Assembly: GCA_000435635.1 (NCBI GenBank)
Contig: FR882154.1
Coordinates: 22,486 to 44,707 of the forward strand
Reading direction: 5' to 3'
Source of the DNA: Prevotella sp. CAG:1320
GTDB taxonomy: Bacteria; Bacteroidota; Bacteroidia; Bacteroidales; Bacteroidaceae
Length of the DNA stretch: 22,222 bases
Position numbers and translations under genes: made by a program. The notes under the pieces are model-generated. The model searched no databases. It was not told the origin of the DNA and was given only the letters and a program-made list of their open reading frames with translations. Positions 6,641-15,259 of this stretch are shown piece after piece (position 1 is the first letter of the stretch; every line of letters starts with the position of its first letter).

Positions 6641-6734
6641 AAAGTCTGTTCCACGACGTGAAATAGCTATTCCACGACGTGGAATGGCTGTTTCTCGACG
6701 TGGAATAGCTATTTCACGTCGTGGAACAGACTTT
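6641..6734. repeat. 36-bp perfect inverted repeat made of four 21-bp palindromic units
   Basis: The arm at 6641-6676 (starting AAAGTCTGTTCCACG) is perfectly complementary to 6699-6734, with a 22-base loop. Viewed as direct repeats, the same DNA is four 21-bp units starting at 6649, 6670, 6691 and 6712, each built on the near-palindrome TTCCACGACGTGGAA followed by an A/T/G linker such as TAGCTA. The 21-base period equals two helical turns, so all cores face the same side of the DNA. The array lies between converging genes (GHL10 and the AraC regulator). It could serve as a cooperative protein-binding site, an RNA hairpin or transcription barrier, or a mobile palindromic element. Confidence 0.9.
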
Positions 6735-6799
6735 GGAATAATATAAACGCGATTTTATAGCTATCCAAAACAGGTTCAGATAGTATGTCCGTGAGTTTT

Positions 6800-6825
6800 C
6801 GCGTGAGGTTGGTCAACCTCCCGCG
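6800..6825 (-). terminator. Hairpin just after the AraC regulator stop, possible terminator
   Basis: CGCG-T-GAGGTT (6800-6810) pairs with AACCTC-C-CGCG (6815-6825): a 10-bp stem with one internal mismatch and a 4-base loop. It starts 6 bases beyond the regulator's stop codon. No long U-tract follows on the minus strand (CGCGAAAACTC after the hairpin at first), so termination is plausible but not certain. Confidence 0.4.
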
Positions 6826-6831
6826 GATTTG

Positions 6832-7932
6832 CTATAGAGTCGTTTTCTTTGGGGTGGGAGAGGTGCATGGACCCAGTGACTGGTCGCGGAATTGTCCTGG
6901 GGTTATGCCCTTGTATTTGCAGAAGGCGCGCTGGAAGGTAGACAGGGAGTTAAAGCCGCTCTTCAACGCGACGTAGTCCAGCGTGTATTTATTCTCGTCG
7001 GCGAGCAAGGGGATGCTCTTTTGGAATATCCGTTGCTGATTGATATAATCACAAAAGTTGGTTCCCTTCACTTCGCTCAGGTAGCGGCTCAGGTATGTGC
7101 GGTTGGTGCCAATTGCGATGGCGAGCGATTGCAGGGTGAGATTGGGGTCTAGGTAAAGTTCCTTTTCGTCCATGGCCTTCCTGAGGTCATCTTCAAAGGC
7201 GTAAGCCTTCGTTCCCAAAGGTTCGGTGATAGGCTCCGGAAGCGGTATTTCTTCTGTGGGTTCCAGGTTCTCGCTTTGGCGAATGACGGTCAGCCAAAGG
7301 ACGATGCCCGTTGTATAGTAAAGGATATCGAAGAGCGGATTGTTCACCAACGATATGATAAGCCACGAGAGCATATAGAAGAAAGACCCCGCGATGAAGG
7401 AGTAGGTGATGCGGGTGATGTCTCTGTGGGTGATGTCGGAATAGTGTTGTTTGAGAAATTCCCTGTATCGGTGTGCCCTTTTCAGGCTTGCCACGATGGT
7501 GATGCTCCCGAATACCACGAGCATCCACATATAAAGCGTGGTGATCCAATCTTTTTGGAAGATGGCCTGGGCCACGCTGAGGGCGACGAAAGGTATGGCT
7601 ATGTAAACGAAATGGGCGGGCAGCAGGTAGCGGTTTTCCCTGCGCTTGCCTGGCTTTGGTGGGCATACCTCGCGCAAGAAGGCGGTGAAAGTGAGCAGCA
7701 ACCAGCCATCTATGAAGAAGATGGCCGTGGAGAGGCCTTCTTCTTCGTAACCATAGATAGGCAACAGGAGGTCTTTAAGCGTGTCCACGCTCCAAATGGC
7801 GAATATCCAAACGGATAGTTTTTGGAGTCGGGTGGGTTGCTTCCTGTTCGCCATATGTAAGGCGGCGAACGCGAAAAAGGAAGCTGTGAAGCCTATCACG
7901 CAAGCCGATATGCTGCAGATAATGTGTTCCAT
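6832..7932 (-). CDS. Membrane-embedded AraC-family transcriptional regulator
   Basis: 366 residues. Residues 1 to about 215 contain six or seven hydrophobic helices (I-I-C-S-I-S-A-C-V-I-G-F, A-I-F-F-I-D-G-W-L-L-L-T-F, Y-M-W-M-L-V-V-F-G-S and others). A proline-rich acidic linker follows (P-T-E-E-I-P-L-P-E-P). Residues about 250-350 form an AraC/XylS double helix-turn-helix domain, with L-A-I-A-I-G-T-N-R-T-Y-L-S-R-Y-L as the first recognition helix region and Y-V-A-L-K-S-G-F-N-S-L-S-T-F-Q-R-A-F plus K-G-I-T-P-G-Q-F-R as the second. An integral membrane sensor fused to an AraC DNA-binding domain is a common Bacteroidetes design for envelope or nutrient signals. Ligand and targets are unknown. 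It lies 9 bp after tsaC and probably shares its transcript. The palindrome array 98 bp beyond its stop is a conceivable but untested target. Confidence 0.92.
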   Translation of the reverse strand: MEHIICSISACVIGFTASFFAFAALHMANRKQPTRLQKLSVWIFAIWSVDTLKDLLLPIYGYEEEGLSTAIFFIDGWLLLTFTAFLREVCPPKPGKRRENRYLLPAHFVYIAIPFVALSVAQAIFQKDWITTLYMWMLVVFGSITIVASLKRAHRYREFLKQHYSDITHRDITRITYSFIAGSFFYMLSWLIISLVNNPLFDILYYTTGIVLWLTVIRQSENLEPTEEIPLPEPITEPLGTKAYAFEDDLRKAMDEKELYLDPNLTLQSLAIAIGTNRTYLSRYLSEVKGTNFCDYINQQRIFQKSIPLLADENKYTLDYVALKSGFNSLSTFQRAFCKYKGITPGQFRDQSLGPCTSPTPKKTTL

Positions 7933-7941
7933 GCGCGCGGG

Positions 7942-8511
7942 TTATCGGCGAATGACGGAAACGCAGCCGTCGCTCGTGAGCTTGATGATGGCGCTGGGCT
8001 TGTGGGGCTTATGCTCCTGTCGGCGGGAGAAGCAAACGTAGTCCACCGCTTCCAGTATGTCGGGCGATATGTCGCAAAAGTTTTCCGCCGTCGGTTCACC
8101 GCTTATGTTGGCGCTGGTGCTTACGATGGGCTTTTGCATGCGGAAGCATAGCTCCTTGGAGAAAGGCTCTTGGGTAACGCGAACGCCCAGGCTGCCGTCC
8201 TCGGCCACCAGGTTTGGGGCTACGTTGCAGGCGTTGTCCAATATGACGGTAGTGGGCTTCACGCTGAGGTCAATCAGCTCCCATGCGATGTCGGGTATAT
8301 TGCGGAAGTATCGTTGCAGCCTCGCGTCAGAGTCCACGAGGCATATCAGGGCCTTGCTCTCGTTTCTCCGCTTGATGGCGTATACTTTTTCCACGGCCTC
8401 GGGATTGGTGGCGTCACAGCCTATCCCCCATACGGTATCCGTGGGATAGAGTATCACGCCTCCTTTGCGCATGCACTCCACTGCCTTCTGTATATCTTCT
8501 TGTCTGTTCAT
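7942..8511 (-). CDS. tsaC: L-threonylcarbamoyladenylate synthase (TsaC/Sua5/YrdC family)
   Basis: 189 residues, the short TsaC form without the Sua5 C-terminal domain. It makes threonylcarbamoyl-AMP from threonine, bicarbonate and ATP, the first step of the universal t6A37 tRNA modification, in the cytosol. Visible family motifs are G-G-V-I-L-Y-P-T-D-T-V-W-G-I-G-C-D-A (about 17-34), the basic K-R-R-N-E-S-K (about 48-54) that binds nucleotide, and I-V-S-T-S-A-N-I-S-G in the second half. The ATG overlaps the fmt stop by 4 bp (ATGA), a sign of translational coupling, and the AraC regulator follows 9 bp downstream. YciO is a related alternative, but the K-R-R motif and compact length favour TsaC. 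Confidence 0.94.
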   Translation of the reverse strand: MNRQEDIQKAVECMRKGGVILYPTDTVWGIGCDATNPEAVEKVYAIKRRNESKALICLVDSDARLQRYFRNIPDIAWELIDLSVKPTTVILDNACNVAPNLVAEDGSLGVRVTQEPFSKELCFRMQKPIVSTSANISGEPTAENFCDISPDILEAVDYVCFSRRQEHKPHKPSAIIKLTSDGCVSVIRR

Positions 8512-9497
8512 GAATGGGTAGTTGTTTGGTATTCATTGATGTCGCGCATCCCGTTGAGGAAGTCTCGCGTCTCCATTTTCTTTTTGCCGCTTAGCTGCAA
8601 GGTATCTATCTGTAGCCACTCGTCAGCGCAGGCCACCAGCAGCCGCTTGCCGTCTGCCATCAGCGTCCCGGGCTCTTCCTGGGTGGGAGAGCCGGTCTTG
8701 CAGGCCTTGTATATCTTGAGCGTTAGCGGTTTCTCGCCGGCTTTGGCCATCAGCGTCCATGCTCCCGGTATGGGGGAAAGTCCCCTTATGAAGTCATGCA
8801 CCCGCTTGGCGTTTTGGTGGAAGTCTATCAGGCAAGTCTCCTTGAATATCTTGGGAGCGGGGCGCAAGCGCTCTTCAGGCATGTTGAGCAACTCGGCCTG
8901 GGGCGTGGCTTCTATCTGTCCATCGGCTTCCAGCATGCGGTCTATGGTTCGCAGGGCTACCTTCGCCCCCAGCTCCATCAGGCCGTCGTAGACATATTCC
9001 ACATTGGCGTCATCGGGTATAGGGAATTTCTCTTGCATGATGATTTTCCCCGTGTCGATATCTTTGTCCAGGAAAAAAGTGGTTACGCCTGTTTCCGTCT
9101 CGCCATTGATGATGGCCCAGTTGATTGGTGCCGCTCCGCGATATTGAGGCAGCAGGGCGGCATGCACGTTGAATGTTCCTAGGCGAGGCATGTCCCACAC
9201 TATTTCCGGTAGCATACGGAAGGCCACCACCACTTGCAAGTCGGCTTTGTATTGGCGCAAGGCTTCCACGAAGTCGGGATCTTTCATCTTCACGGGCTGC
9301 AACACGGGGAGTCCATGCTCCAGGGCATATGTCTTCACGGCGGACGGCTGCAGTGTGTCTTGGTGGCGTCCCACGGGTTTGTCGGGCTGGGTGACTACCG
9401 CCACCACGTTATATCCTCCCTCCACCAAGGCTCGCAACGTGCCTACGGCGAATTCCGGGGTGCCCATGAATACGATACGCAGGTCTTTCTTCTCCAT
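8508..9497 (-). CDS. fmt: Methionyl-tRNA formyltransferase
   Basis: 329 residues, close to the usual 310-330. It formylates initiator Met-tRNA using 10-formyltetrahydrofolate. The N-terminal formyltransferase domain begins with R-I-V-F-M-G-T-P-E-F-A (7-17). The catalytic residues are Asn110 and His112 in F-N-V-H-A-A-L-L-P and Asp148 in D-I-D-T-G, and the folate-loop pattern Y-R-G-A-A-P-I-N-W-A-I-I-N-G lies at about 119-132. The C-terminal OB-fold domain (from about 210) carries the F-I-R-G-L-S-P-I-P-G-A-W motif. It lies 12 bp after the ABC ATPase gene and overlaps tsaC by 4 bp, within the secA unit. Confidence 0.97.
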   Translation of the reverse strand: MEKKDLRIVFMGTPEFAVGTLRALVEGGYNVVAVVTQPDKPVGRHQDTLQPSAVKTYALEHGLPVLQPVKMKDPDFVEALRQYKADLQVVVAFRMLPEIVWDMPRLGTFNVHAALLPQYRGAAPINWAIINGETETGVTTFFLDKDIDTGKIIMQEKFPIPDDANVEYVYDGLMELGAKVALRTIDRMLEADGQIEATPQAELLNMPEERLRPAPKIFKETCLIDFHQNAKRVHDFIRGLSPIPGAWTLMAKAGEKPLTLKIYKACKTGSPTQEEPGTLMADGKRLLVACADEWLQIDTLQLSGKKKMETRDFLNGMRDINEYQTTTHS

Positions 9498-9509
9498 TCT
9501 TTTTACGCT

Positions 9510-10243
9510 TTAGGCATTGAAATAGTTTTCCAGCTCTTGTTCCGCCGCTTGTCCGCTGTTGTCCAGGTCTTTTATGATGCGCCCGTGTTCCATGAGCGTG
9601 ATACGGTTGCTTATCTCTATGGTGTGCTGCAAGTTGTGGCTCGACACCAAGATGGTGGCTCCCGTCTCTTCATTGTAACGGGTGAGTATCTTCTTGAGCA
9701 AGTTCTGGCTTGAGGGGTCAAGGAAGTTGAAGGGCTCGTCCAGCACCAGCAACCGCGGCCTTCCTAGCATGGCGGCGATGATACCTACCTTTTGCTTGTT
9801 GCCCGCGGAGAGATCCCGGATGAGTTTCTTTTGCCCCATTACCTCCCCTGACATAAATTGCTGGGTCAATTCGTCTTCCAGGTCAACCTTGGTTCCATAA
9901 GTTTTCCCTACGAACTCAAAGTATTCTTCTGGCGTGAGAAAGTCTATCAGGAAGCCCTCGTCTATATAGCTGCCCGTCACGTCTTTCCAGTCTTCAGACT
10001 TGGTGGGGTCTATGCCTCCCAATGTGACATTGCCTTCGTCGGCCTTGATGAGGTCGAGCATCAGCCGGAAGAGCGTAGTCTTCCCGGACTCGTTGTTGAC
10101 TGCTTGGCGGCGAGTTTGGTCTTCCCGGCCCCGTTGTTGCCAACGAGGCCGAGAATTTCTCCTTCCTTGATATGCAGTGTGTCAATGTCTACGGCCACGT
10201 TTTGGCCAAAAGACTTCTTGAGTTGATTGACGTTGATCTCCAT
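9510..10243 (-). pseudogene. ABC transporter ATP-binding protein, frameshifted in Walker A
   Basis: The N-terminal part starts at the ATG 10243-10241, two bases after the secA stop, and reads correctly through G-L-V-G-N-N-G-A-G-K-T. It then runs out of frame to a stop at about 10062. The rest continues in another frame from about 10090 down to 9510. It contains F-R-L-M-L-D-L-I-K-A-D-E-G, the signature L-S-A-G-N-K-Q-K, Walker B L-L-V-L-D-E-P-F-N-F-L-D-P, and the H-loop motif V-S-S-H-N-L. The cause is a 41-base imperfect tandem duplication at 10078-10139. Removing 41 bases restores frame and the canonical G-N-N-G-A-G-K-T-T-L-F-R-L, giving a protein of about 230 residues. The LSAGNKQK-type signature and single domain resemble ATPases of ABC-2 type exporters, and no permease gene is adjacent. 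As drawn it cannot make a functional ATPase unless frame is restored. An assembly error is the main alternative to a real mutation. Confidence 0.85.
10078..10139. repeat. 41-bp-period imperfect duplication inside the ABC ATPase Walker A codons
   Basis: The 21-base copies at 10078-10098 and 10119-10139 (both GTCTTCCCGG, four bases, GTTGTTG on the plus strand) differ at two positions (ACTC versus CCCC). They are separated by 20 unrelated bases, giving a period of 41. 41 is not divisible by three, so the second copy frameshifts the gene. Crossing over within the shared GTCTTCCCGG would delete 41 bases and regenerate the consensus Walker A coding sequence. Confidence 0.9.
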
Positions 10244-10245
10244 AC

Positions 10246-13200
10246 TTAGAGGTTTCTTCCGTGACAATATTTGAACTTCTTACCGCTACCGCATGGACAG
10301 GGATCATTGGGACGGGGCATTTTCTCTGCCCTGTAAGGCATCCGCTTGGGCTGGTTGGCTCCTTCCCGCGTATCTTGGTTGGCGGCTCGTTGTTGTGCCA
10401 ATCTTTCCAACTGCTCTCGCTCCTCGTCCAGGTTGGTCTTCTGTTCCGTGTATCTTTGGCTACGCTGCTCAGGAGCTGCTTCCCTCACGTTGCTCGCAGG
10501 TTGCATCTCGGGTATCTGGCCACGCATCAGGATGCTTGCCATTCGGTTGTTCATCTCATTGATCATGTTGTCCCATAGCTTTACGCTTTCCAACTTGAAG
10601 ATGAGCAAGGGGTCTTTCTGCTCGTAGCTGGCGTTCTGCACGGAGTGGCGTAATTCGTCAAGCATGCGCAGGTTTTCTTTCCAGTTCTCGTCGATGATGT
10701 GCAGCAAGATGACTTTCTCGAACTGCTTGACGATGCTCTTGCCCTCTGTCTTGTAGGCTTCCTCCAGTTCGCAGGGTATGTTGTATACCCTTTTTCCATC
10801 GGTAATGGGCACCATGATACGTTGGTAGATGGCTCCCTGGTTTTCGTATACTTCCTTTACCACAGGCCATGCCATTTGCTGTATGCGGTCAGTCTTGCGC
10901 TTGAAGCTGGCCATAGCCGCCTGGAATGCCAGCTCGGCCAACTCATTCTTGTCCTTGGCCTCGAATTCTTCTTGCGTGAAAGGCATCTCCATGGCCAATA
11001 TCTTGAGGAAATTCTCCTTGGCGCCCTCGTAATCCATGTCAAGTATATTGAGCACTCGATCCCAAATGATGTTGGCGATATCCATTCCGATACGCTCACC
11101 AATCAAGGCGTGGCGACGCTTCTCATAGATTACTGAACGTTGCTTGTTCATCACGTCGTCATATTCCAACAGGTGTTTACGGATACCGAAGTTGTTTTCC
11201 TCTACCTTCTTTTGGGCGCGCTCAATGCTGTTGCTGATCATGGAGCTTTCTATGCGCTCACCTTCCTCGAAGCCCAAGCGATCCATAACCCTGGCGATAC
11301 GCTCGCTACCGAAGAGACGCATCAACTTGTCTTCCAAAGACACGTAGAATACGGAAGAGCCTGGGTCTCCCTGGCGGCCTGCACGACCACGTAACTGACG
11401 GTCTACACGGCGGCTTTCGTGACGTTCTGTACCGATAATAGCCAATCCGCCCGCTTCTTTCACCTCGGGAGACAACTTGATATCGGTACCACGGCCAGCC
11501 ATGTTGGTGGCGATGGTCACCGCACCCTTGCCGTTGGTGCTTTGTCCTGCCAAGGCTACGATTTCCGCCTCTTTTTGGTGCAGTTTGGCATTCAACACTT
11601 GGTGAGGTATGTTGCGCATCTTGAGCATCTTGCTCAACAGCTCGGATATTTCCACGGAAGTGGTACCCACCAAGCAGGGACGCCCCGCGTTTCTGGTAGC
11701 CTCAATCTCGTCTATCACGGCTTTATATTTCTCTCGTGCTGTCTTGTAGACGCGGTCTTCCAAATCCTTGCGGATAACAGGCTTGTTGGTAGGTATCTCT
11801 ACCACGTCCAACTTATAAATGTCCCAGAATTCGCCTGCCTCGGTAGAAGCGGTACCCGTCATGCCCGCCAATTTGTGGTACATGCGGAAGTAGTTCTGCA
11901 GGGTGATAGTGGCAAAAGTCTGCGTGGCAGCCTCTACTTTCACGTGCTCTTTAGCCTCCACGGCTTGATGAAGCCCGTCACTCCAACGGCGGCCTTCCAT
12001 GATACGTCCAGTTTGCTCGTCCACTATCTTCACCTCTCCGTCTATCACCACGTATTCGTCATCTTTATTGAACATGGTGTAGGCTTTGAGCAGTTGTTGC
12101 AAGGTGTGTACCCGCTCGCTCTGCACTCCATAGTAGGCCATCAACTCGTCCTTCTTGTCGATACGTTCTTCGTCTGAAAGTTGTGTATTGGCTTCCAGCT
12201 CAGACATTTGGGTGGTGATATCGGGCAATACGAAAAGGTTCTTGTCATTCACCTGCTTTGCCAGCCAGTCGGTACCCTTGTCCGTGAGTTCCACCGAGTT
12301 GAGTTTCTCCTCTACTACGAAATAAAGAGGCTCAATAGCCTTGGGCATCTCGCGGTTGTTGTTTTGCATGTAATATTCCTCAGTCTTGAGCATGCCAGCC
12401 TTGATGCCTTCCTCGGAAAGATATTTGATAAGAGGTTTGTTCTTGGGAAGTGCCTTATAGGAGCGGAACAAGGCGAGGAAGCCTTCATCCGTGAGCTTGG
12501 AGTCGTTCTTCCCCTGGCCTTCGGTGATTTTCTGCTTGGCTTCAGCCAACAATTCGGTAGCTTGCTTGCGTTGCACCTCATAGAGTCTTTCCACCAAAGG
12601 CTGGTATTGCTCAAACATTTGGTCGTCACCCTTTGGCACTGGACCGGAAATAATCAAAGGAGTACGGGCATCGTCAATCAACACAGAGTCCACCTCGTCT
12701 ACAATGGCATAGTTGTGTTGACGCTGCACGAGGTCTGCGGGACTGATGGCCATGTTGTCTCTCAAGTAATCAAAGCCGAACTCATTGTTGGTTCCGAAGG
12801 TGATGTCTGCCAAATAGGCTTTGCGACGCTCGTCTGAGTTGGGACGATGCTTGTCGATACAGTCCACTGAGAGACCATTGAACTCATAGAGTGGTCCCAT
12901 CCACTCAGAGTCACGCTTAGCCAAGTAGTCGTTGACTGTCACCACGTGTACGCCATTGCCAGTTAAAGCGTTCAAGAATACGGGAAGGGTGGCTACCAAT
13001 GTCTTACCCTCACCAGTGGCCATTTCGGCAATCTTGCCTTGATGGAGCACGACTCCACCAAACAACTGCACGTCGTAATGCACCATTTCCCATTTGAGGT
13101 CGTTACCGCCTGCGGTCCAGTGGTTATGGTAGATGGCTTTATCGCCATCTATGGTGATGAAGTCTTTCTTCGGGTCTGCGGCCAATTCGCGGTCAAAGTC

Positions 13201-13596
13201 GGTAGCGGTTACGATAGTTTCCTCGTTTTCGGCGAAACGGCGTGCGGTTTCTTTCACGATGCTGAAAGCGGTATACATTACCTCATCAAGCGCTTTCTCA
13301 TAGATGTCAAGCGCTTCTTTTTCCAATTTGTCTATTTGATTGAAAATGGCCTCGCGCTCATCGATGGGCGTATCCTCTATGGTGGCTTTCAGTTCTGCTA
13401 TCTTCTCCTTTTGTTCTTTCGCGGAGTCTTGCACGTAACGTTGTATTTCCTTGGTCTTGGCGCGCAATTCATCATTGGAGAGAACTTTGATGTTCTCGTA
13501 TTCAGCTTTGATTTTCTCCACGATAGGCTGTATAAGCTTCATGTCACGTGAAGACTTATTGCCAAATAGGGCTTGTAATATCTTGTTAAGATTCAT
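10246..13596 (-). CDS. secA: Protein translocase ATPase SecA
   Basis: 1116 residues, the long SecA typical of Bacteroidetes. It is the motor that drives preproteins through SecYEG. Nucleotide-binding domain 1 shows Walker A as M-A-T-G-E-G-K-T-L (192-200) and the DEAD-type [20 protein letters not shown]. The preprotein-binding insertions and domain 2 include [14 protein letters not shown] and the arginine-finger motif [13 protein letters not shown]. The helical scaffold follows, then a low-complexity Q/R/E linker (about 1035-1085). The C-terminal zinc motif (C1100, C1102, C1111, H1112 in [14 protein letters not shown]) also serves SecB contact in other species. Extra residues near 55-100 and 330-400 are in keeping with the phylum's long form. 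The ABC ATPase gene starts 2 bp after its stop. No clear TAnnTTTG promoter is visible in the 100 bp upstream. Confidence 0.98.
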   Translation of the reverse strand: MNLNKILQALFGNKSSRDMKLIQPIVEKIKAEYENIKVLSNDELRAKTKEIQRYVQDSAKEQKEKIAELKATIEDTPIDEREAIFNQIDKLEKEALDIYEKALDEVMYTAFSIVKETARRFAENEETIVTATDFDRELAADPKKDFITIDGDKAIYHNHWTAGGNDLKWEMVHYDVQLFGGVVLHQGKIAEMATGEGKTLVATLPVFLNALTGNGVHVVTVNDYLAKRDSEWMGPLYEFNGLSVDCIDKHRPNSDERRKAYLADITFGTNNEFGFDYLRDNMAISPADLVQRQHNYAIVDEVDSVLIDDARTPLIISGPVPKGDDQMFEQYQPLVERLYEVQRKQATELLAEAKQKITEGQGKNDSKLTDEGFLALFRSYKALPKNKPLIKYLSEEGIKAGMLKTEEYYMQNNNREMPKAIEPLYFVVEEKLNSVELTDKGTDWLAKQVNDKNLFVLPDITTQMSELEANTQLSDEERIDKKDELMAYYGVQSERVHTLQQLLKAYTMFNKDDEYVVIDGEVKIVDEQTGRIMEGRRWSDGLHQAVEAKEHVKVEAATQTFATITLQNYFRMYHKLAGMTGTASTEAGEFWDIYKLDVVEIPTNKPVIRKDLEDRVYKTAREKYKAVIDEIEATRNAGRPCLVGTTSVEISELLSKMLKMRNIPHQVLNAKLHQKEAEIVALAGQSTNGKGAVTIATNMAGRGTDIKLSPEVKEAGGLAIIGTERHESRRVDRQLRGRAGRQGDPGSSVFYVSLEDKLMRLFGSERIARVMDRLGFEEGERIESSMISNSIERAQKKVEENNFGIRKHLLEYDDVMNKQRSVIYEKRRHALIGERIGMDIANIIWDRVLNILDMDYEGAKENFLKILAMEMPFTQEEFEAKDKNELAELAFQAAMASFKRKTDRIQQMAWPVVKEVYENQGAIYQRIMVPITDGKRVYNIPCELEEAYKTEGKSIVKQFEKVILLHIIDENWKENLRMLDELRHSVQNASYEQKDPLLIFKLESVKLWDNMINEMNNRMASILMRGQIPEMQPASNVREAAPEQRSQRYTEQKTNLDEEREQLERLAQQRAANQDTREGANQPKRMPYRAEKMPRPNDPCPCGSGKKFKYCHGRNL

Positions 13597-13696
13597 TTCT
13601 CTTGTAATTTATGATTGATATTGTTTGGAATTGTTTTGTCTTATTATATATAATGTGATAAGGAGGGAGGGGGAAGGGGATTCCCGCTCTTTTCCA

Positions 13697-14068
13697 TTAC
13701 GGCAGACAAGGTCCCCTGATTACGATGCTCTTCCAATAGCCATGGGCCAAAAGAGACCGCCAAGCATTATGCGCATTGCGGTCTTGCTCTAGGAAACATG
13801 TAGGGGAAGAACTATTTGTCTTATAGTGAGCCGCACCAGTGCCGTTGCTTTTATACTGGTGTAATTGCTTTAGGTCGTGTTTCGCTTTTTTTATGGCTTT
13901 GATGATAGCCAGCAGGTCATCTTCAAGAGCACGCGCTTGAGGCTGCTTGATGAATTCCTCGTATGAAAGATTGCCCACGGCAAACTTAAGCGCAGACTGA
14001 TAAGTATGCGCTTCCATGCCTGTCGCGGCCAACACTACGAGTAATGCGGCTATATATTTATTCATCAT
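13697..14068 (-). CDS. Small secreted protein of unknown function
   Basis: About 123 residues starting M-M-N-K-Y (the second ATG at 14065 is equally possible). The N-terminus is a signal peptide: N-K-Y-I-A-A-L-L-V-V-L-A-A-T-G, with cleavage probably after M-E-A or nearby. The mature part is largely helical and charged (Y-E-E-F-I-K-Q-P-Q-A-R-A-L-E-D-D-L-L-A-I-I-K-A-I-K-K-A-K), followed by a Ser/Asn/Thr-rich stretch and two cysteines. I do not recognise a family. Its start overlaps the end of the Lnb-like gene (ATGATGAATAA), suggesting translational coupling and cotranscription. secA begins 100 bp downstream. A role next to lipoprotein maturation is only a guess from position. Confidence 0.65.
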   Translation of the reverse strand: MMNKYIAALLVVLAATGMEAHTYQSALKFAVGNLSYEEFIKQPQARALEDDLLAIIKAIKKAKHDLKQLHQYKSNGTGAAHYKTNSSSPTCFLEQDRNAHNAWRSLLAHGYWKSIVIRGPCLP

Positions 14069-15218
14069 GTCGTAATCGGTCTATGCATCTGATGAGCAAG
14101 GCGAAAGCCAACACGATGATGCCCTCGGCATATCGTTGCCAAATGCTGCCCAAGATGCAGATGAGAATACATGCCAACCATACCCATGCCACTTTTCTGC
14201 GCCATTTTTTCTGCCATAAGAGGAAAGCGCCCCAAAGTGCCAAGGGATTGAGCAGGAGCAGTTGGAAATTGCAGTTCACCGTAGGATGCTGCGAGAAGAG
14301 CATGGCGAAGAGGATGATACCTGGCAAGCCGACCAACACCATCAAAGTGCTGTCAAGCCATAACAAAGACCATTTCCTGAAATATCCTATGACGGTCAAC
14401 CCCACAATGAGTACAGCCACGATGATGGCGCAGACAAGTGGGGTAAGTCCCTCGTCGTCGCTCACTTCCGCTTGCGGTGCCAGGAGGTAATGTGTGCCAT
14501 ATACTCTATCCCACTTGTCAAAACTTTTCCTTAAATTGTCTGGCAGGAACTCTGCTTCCCTGGAAGTGAGCGGCACATCTGACTTTACGCCTAAAAGCAG
14601 GTCGTTGCCGAGTCTTGCCCACCTGTGGTGCTCGTTCCATTTGTGTATCTCTTCCCGGTAAGTGGTCTGCGTGGGCACGGTGACAGGGTAGTCGTTGTGG
14701 ACGAGACAGTTGACAATCATGTCTCTAGGTCTCGTGGTGCAGTTGTCGTAGAAATAGTTGTATCGGTAGTAAACGTTTTCCGGCTTCAGGTTCTCGTCCA
14801 GGAGGGAAAGCAGCTTTTTCTTCTCCTCCCTGGAGAGGCGCACGTATTGCTCTTTGATCCATCGTCTTTCCGCTGCGTATTCCGCCAGCATCTCCTGCAT
14901 GGGGTACACGGCCACGCGGTAGTCGGTGAGGCCAAAGACAAACCGTAACGCGAAAAACCGCTCCCGCATATTGAAGACACCCCAGTTGACCGCCCAGTCT
15001 GCCTGGTGCACGGGGTCTTGTATGCGCAAAGCGGTATGGCCATAAAGGGAGTATATCTCGGGAGCGGGGCCACACGTGAGCAGCGATACCTCCACCGAGT
15101 CTAACCACGAGTCGTCCTCCATCGTGTCACCCTGTTGTCCTGAAGCTCTCGCCACGCTCGTTAAATGGACCAAGATAACGAGAAACGATAGCTTTAAAAG
15201 TGATATAAAACGTTTCAC
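14058..15218 (-). CDS. lnb: Lnb-like lipoprotein N-acyltransferase (DUF4105 membrane protein)
   Basis: About 386 residues from the GTG at 15218, 395 if the ATG at 15245 is used. I prefer GTG because a TATTTTTG -7 box lies at 15230-15223, between the two codons. GTG also opens directly into a signal peptide (V-K-R-F-I-S-L-L-K-L-S-F-L-V-I-L). The periplasmic domain (about 30-260) carries the DUF4105/Lnb_N pattern: S-L-Y-G-H-T-A-L-R-I with a conserved histidine, and N-Y-F-Y-D-N-C-T-T-R-P-R-D with the conserved cysteine of a thiol-type acyltransferase. Four or five membrane helices follow to the C-terminus. Lnb proteins of Bacteroides add the amino-linked acyl chain to lipoprotein N-terminal cysteines, replacing Lnt. 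Whether this homologue does so is inferred. The next gene overlaps its stop. It diverges from the barrel gene at 15308. Confidence 0.86.
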   Translation of the reverse strand: MKRFISLLKLSFLVILVHLTSVARASGQQGDTMEDDSWLDSVEVSLLTCGPAPEIYSLYGHTALRIQDPVHQADWAVNWGVFNMRERFFALRFVFGLTDYRVAVYPMQEMLAEYAAERRWIKEQYVRLSREEKKKLLSLLDENLKPENVYYRYNYFYDNCTTRPRDMIVNCLVHNDYPVTVPTQTTYREEIHKWNEHHRWARLGNDLLLGVKSDVPLTSREAEFLPDNLRKSFDKWDRVYGTHYLLAPQAEVSDDEGLTPLVCAIIVAVLIVGLTVIGYFRKWSLLWLDSTLMVLVGLPGIILFAMLFSQHPTVNCNFQLLLLNPLALWGAFLLWQKKWRRKVAWVWLACILICILGSIWQRYAEGIIVLAFALLIRCIDRLRHDE

Positions 15219-15222
15219 GGTG

Positions 15223-15230
15223 CAAAAATA
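15223..15230 (-). promoter_or_regulatory. -7 box of the Lnb-like gene
   Basis: TATTTTTG on the minus strand, followed by CACC and then the GTG start codon at 15218. A TTTG -33 element is not seen at the expected distance. If used, transcription would begin at or within a base or two of the GTG, giving a leaderless mRNA. It would also exclude the upstream ATG at 15245. Confidence 0.55.
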
Positions 15231-15259
15231 ACAGATATTTTCCATTTATCCTTCTTTTA

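Noticed and set aside
6641..6734. CRISPR array
   Set aside because: The units abut with 21-bp period and variable 5-6 base linkers; there are no unique spacers of 25-40 bases and no cas genes.
8170..8991. 273-codon plus-strand open frame opposite tsaC and fmt
   Set aside because: It spans two well-supported minus-strand genes and their overlap, and its translation resembles no protein family.
11419..13551. Long open frames on the plus strand opposite secA (11419-12177, 12181-12837, 13039-13551)
   Set aside because: They are antisense shadows of a strongly conserved secA with no promoter or recognisable domains.
13597..13696. Promoter of secA
   Set aside because: No TAnnTTTG box is visible in either spacing; only an AT-rich palindrome is present, so no promoter is claimed.
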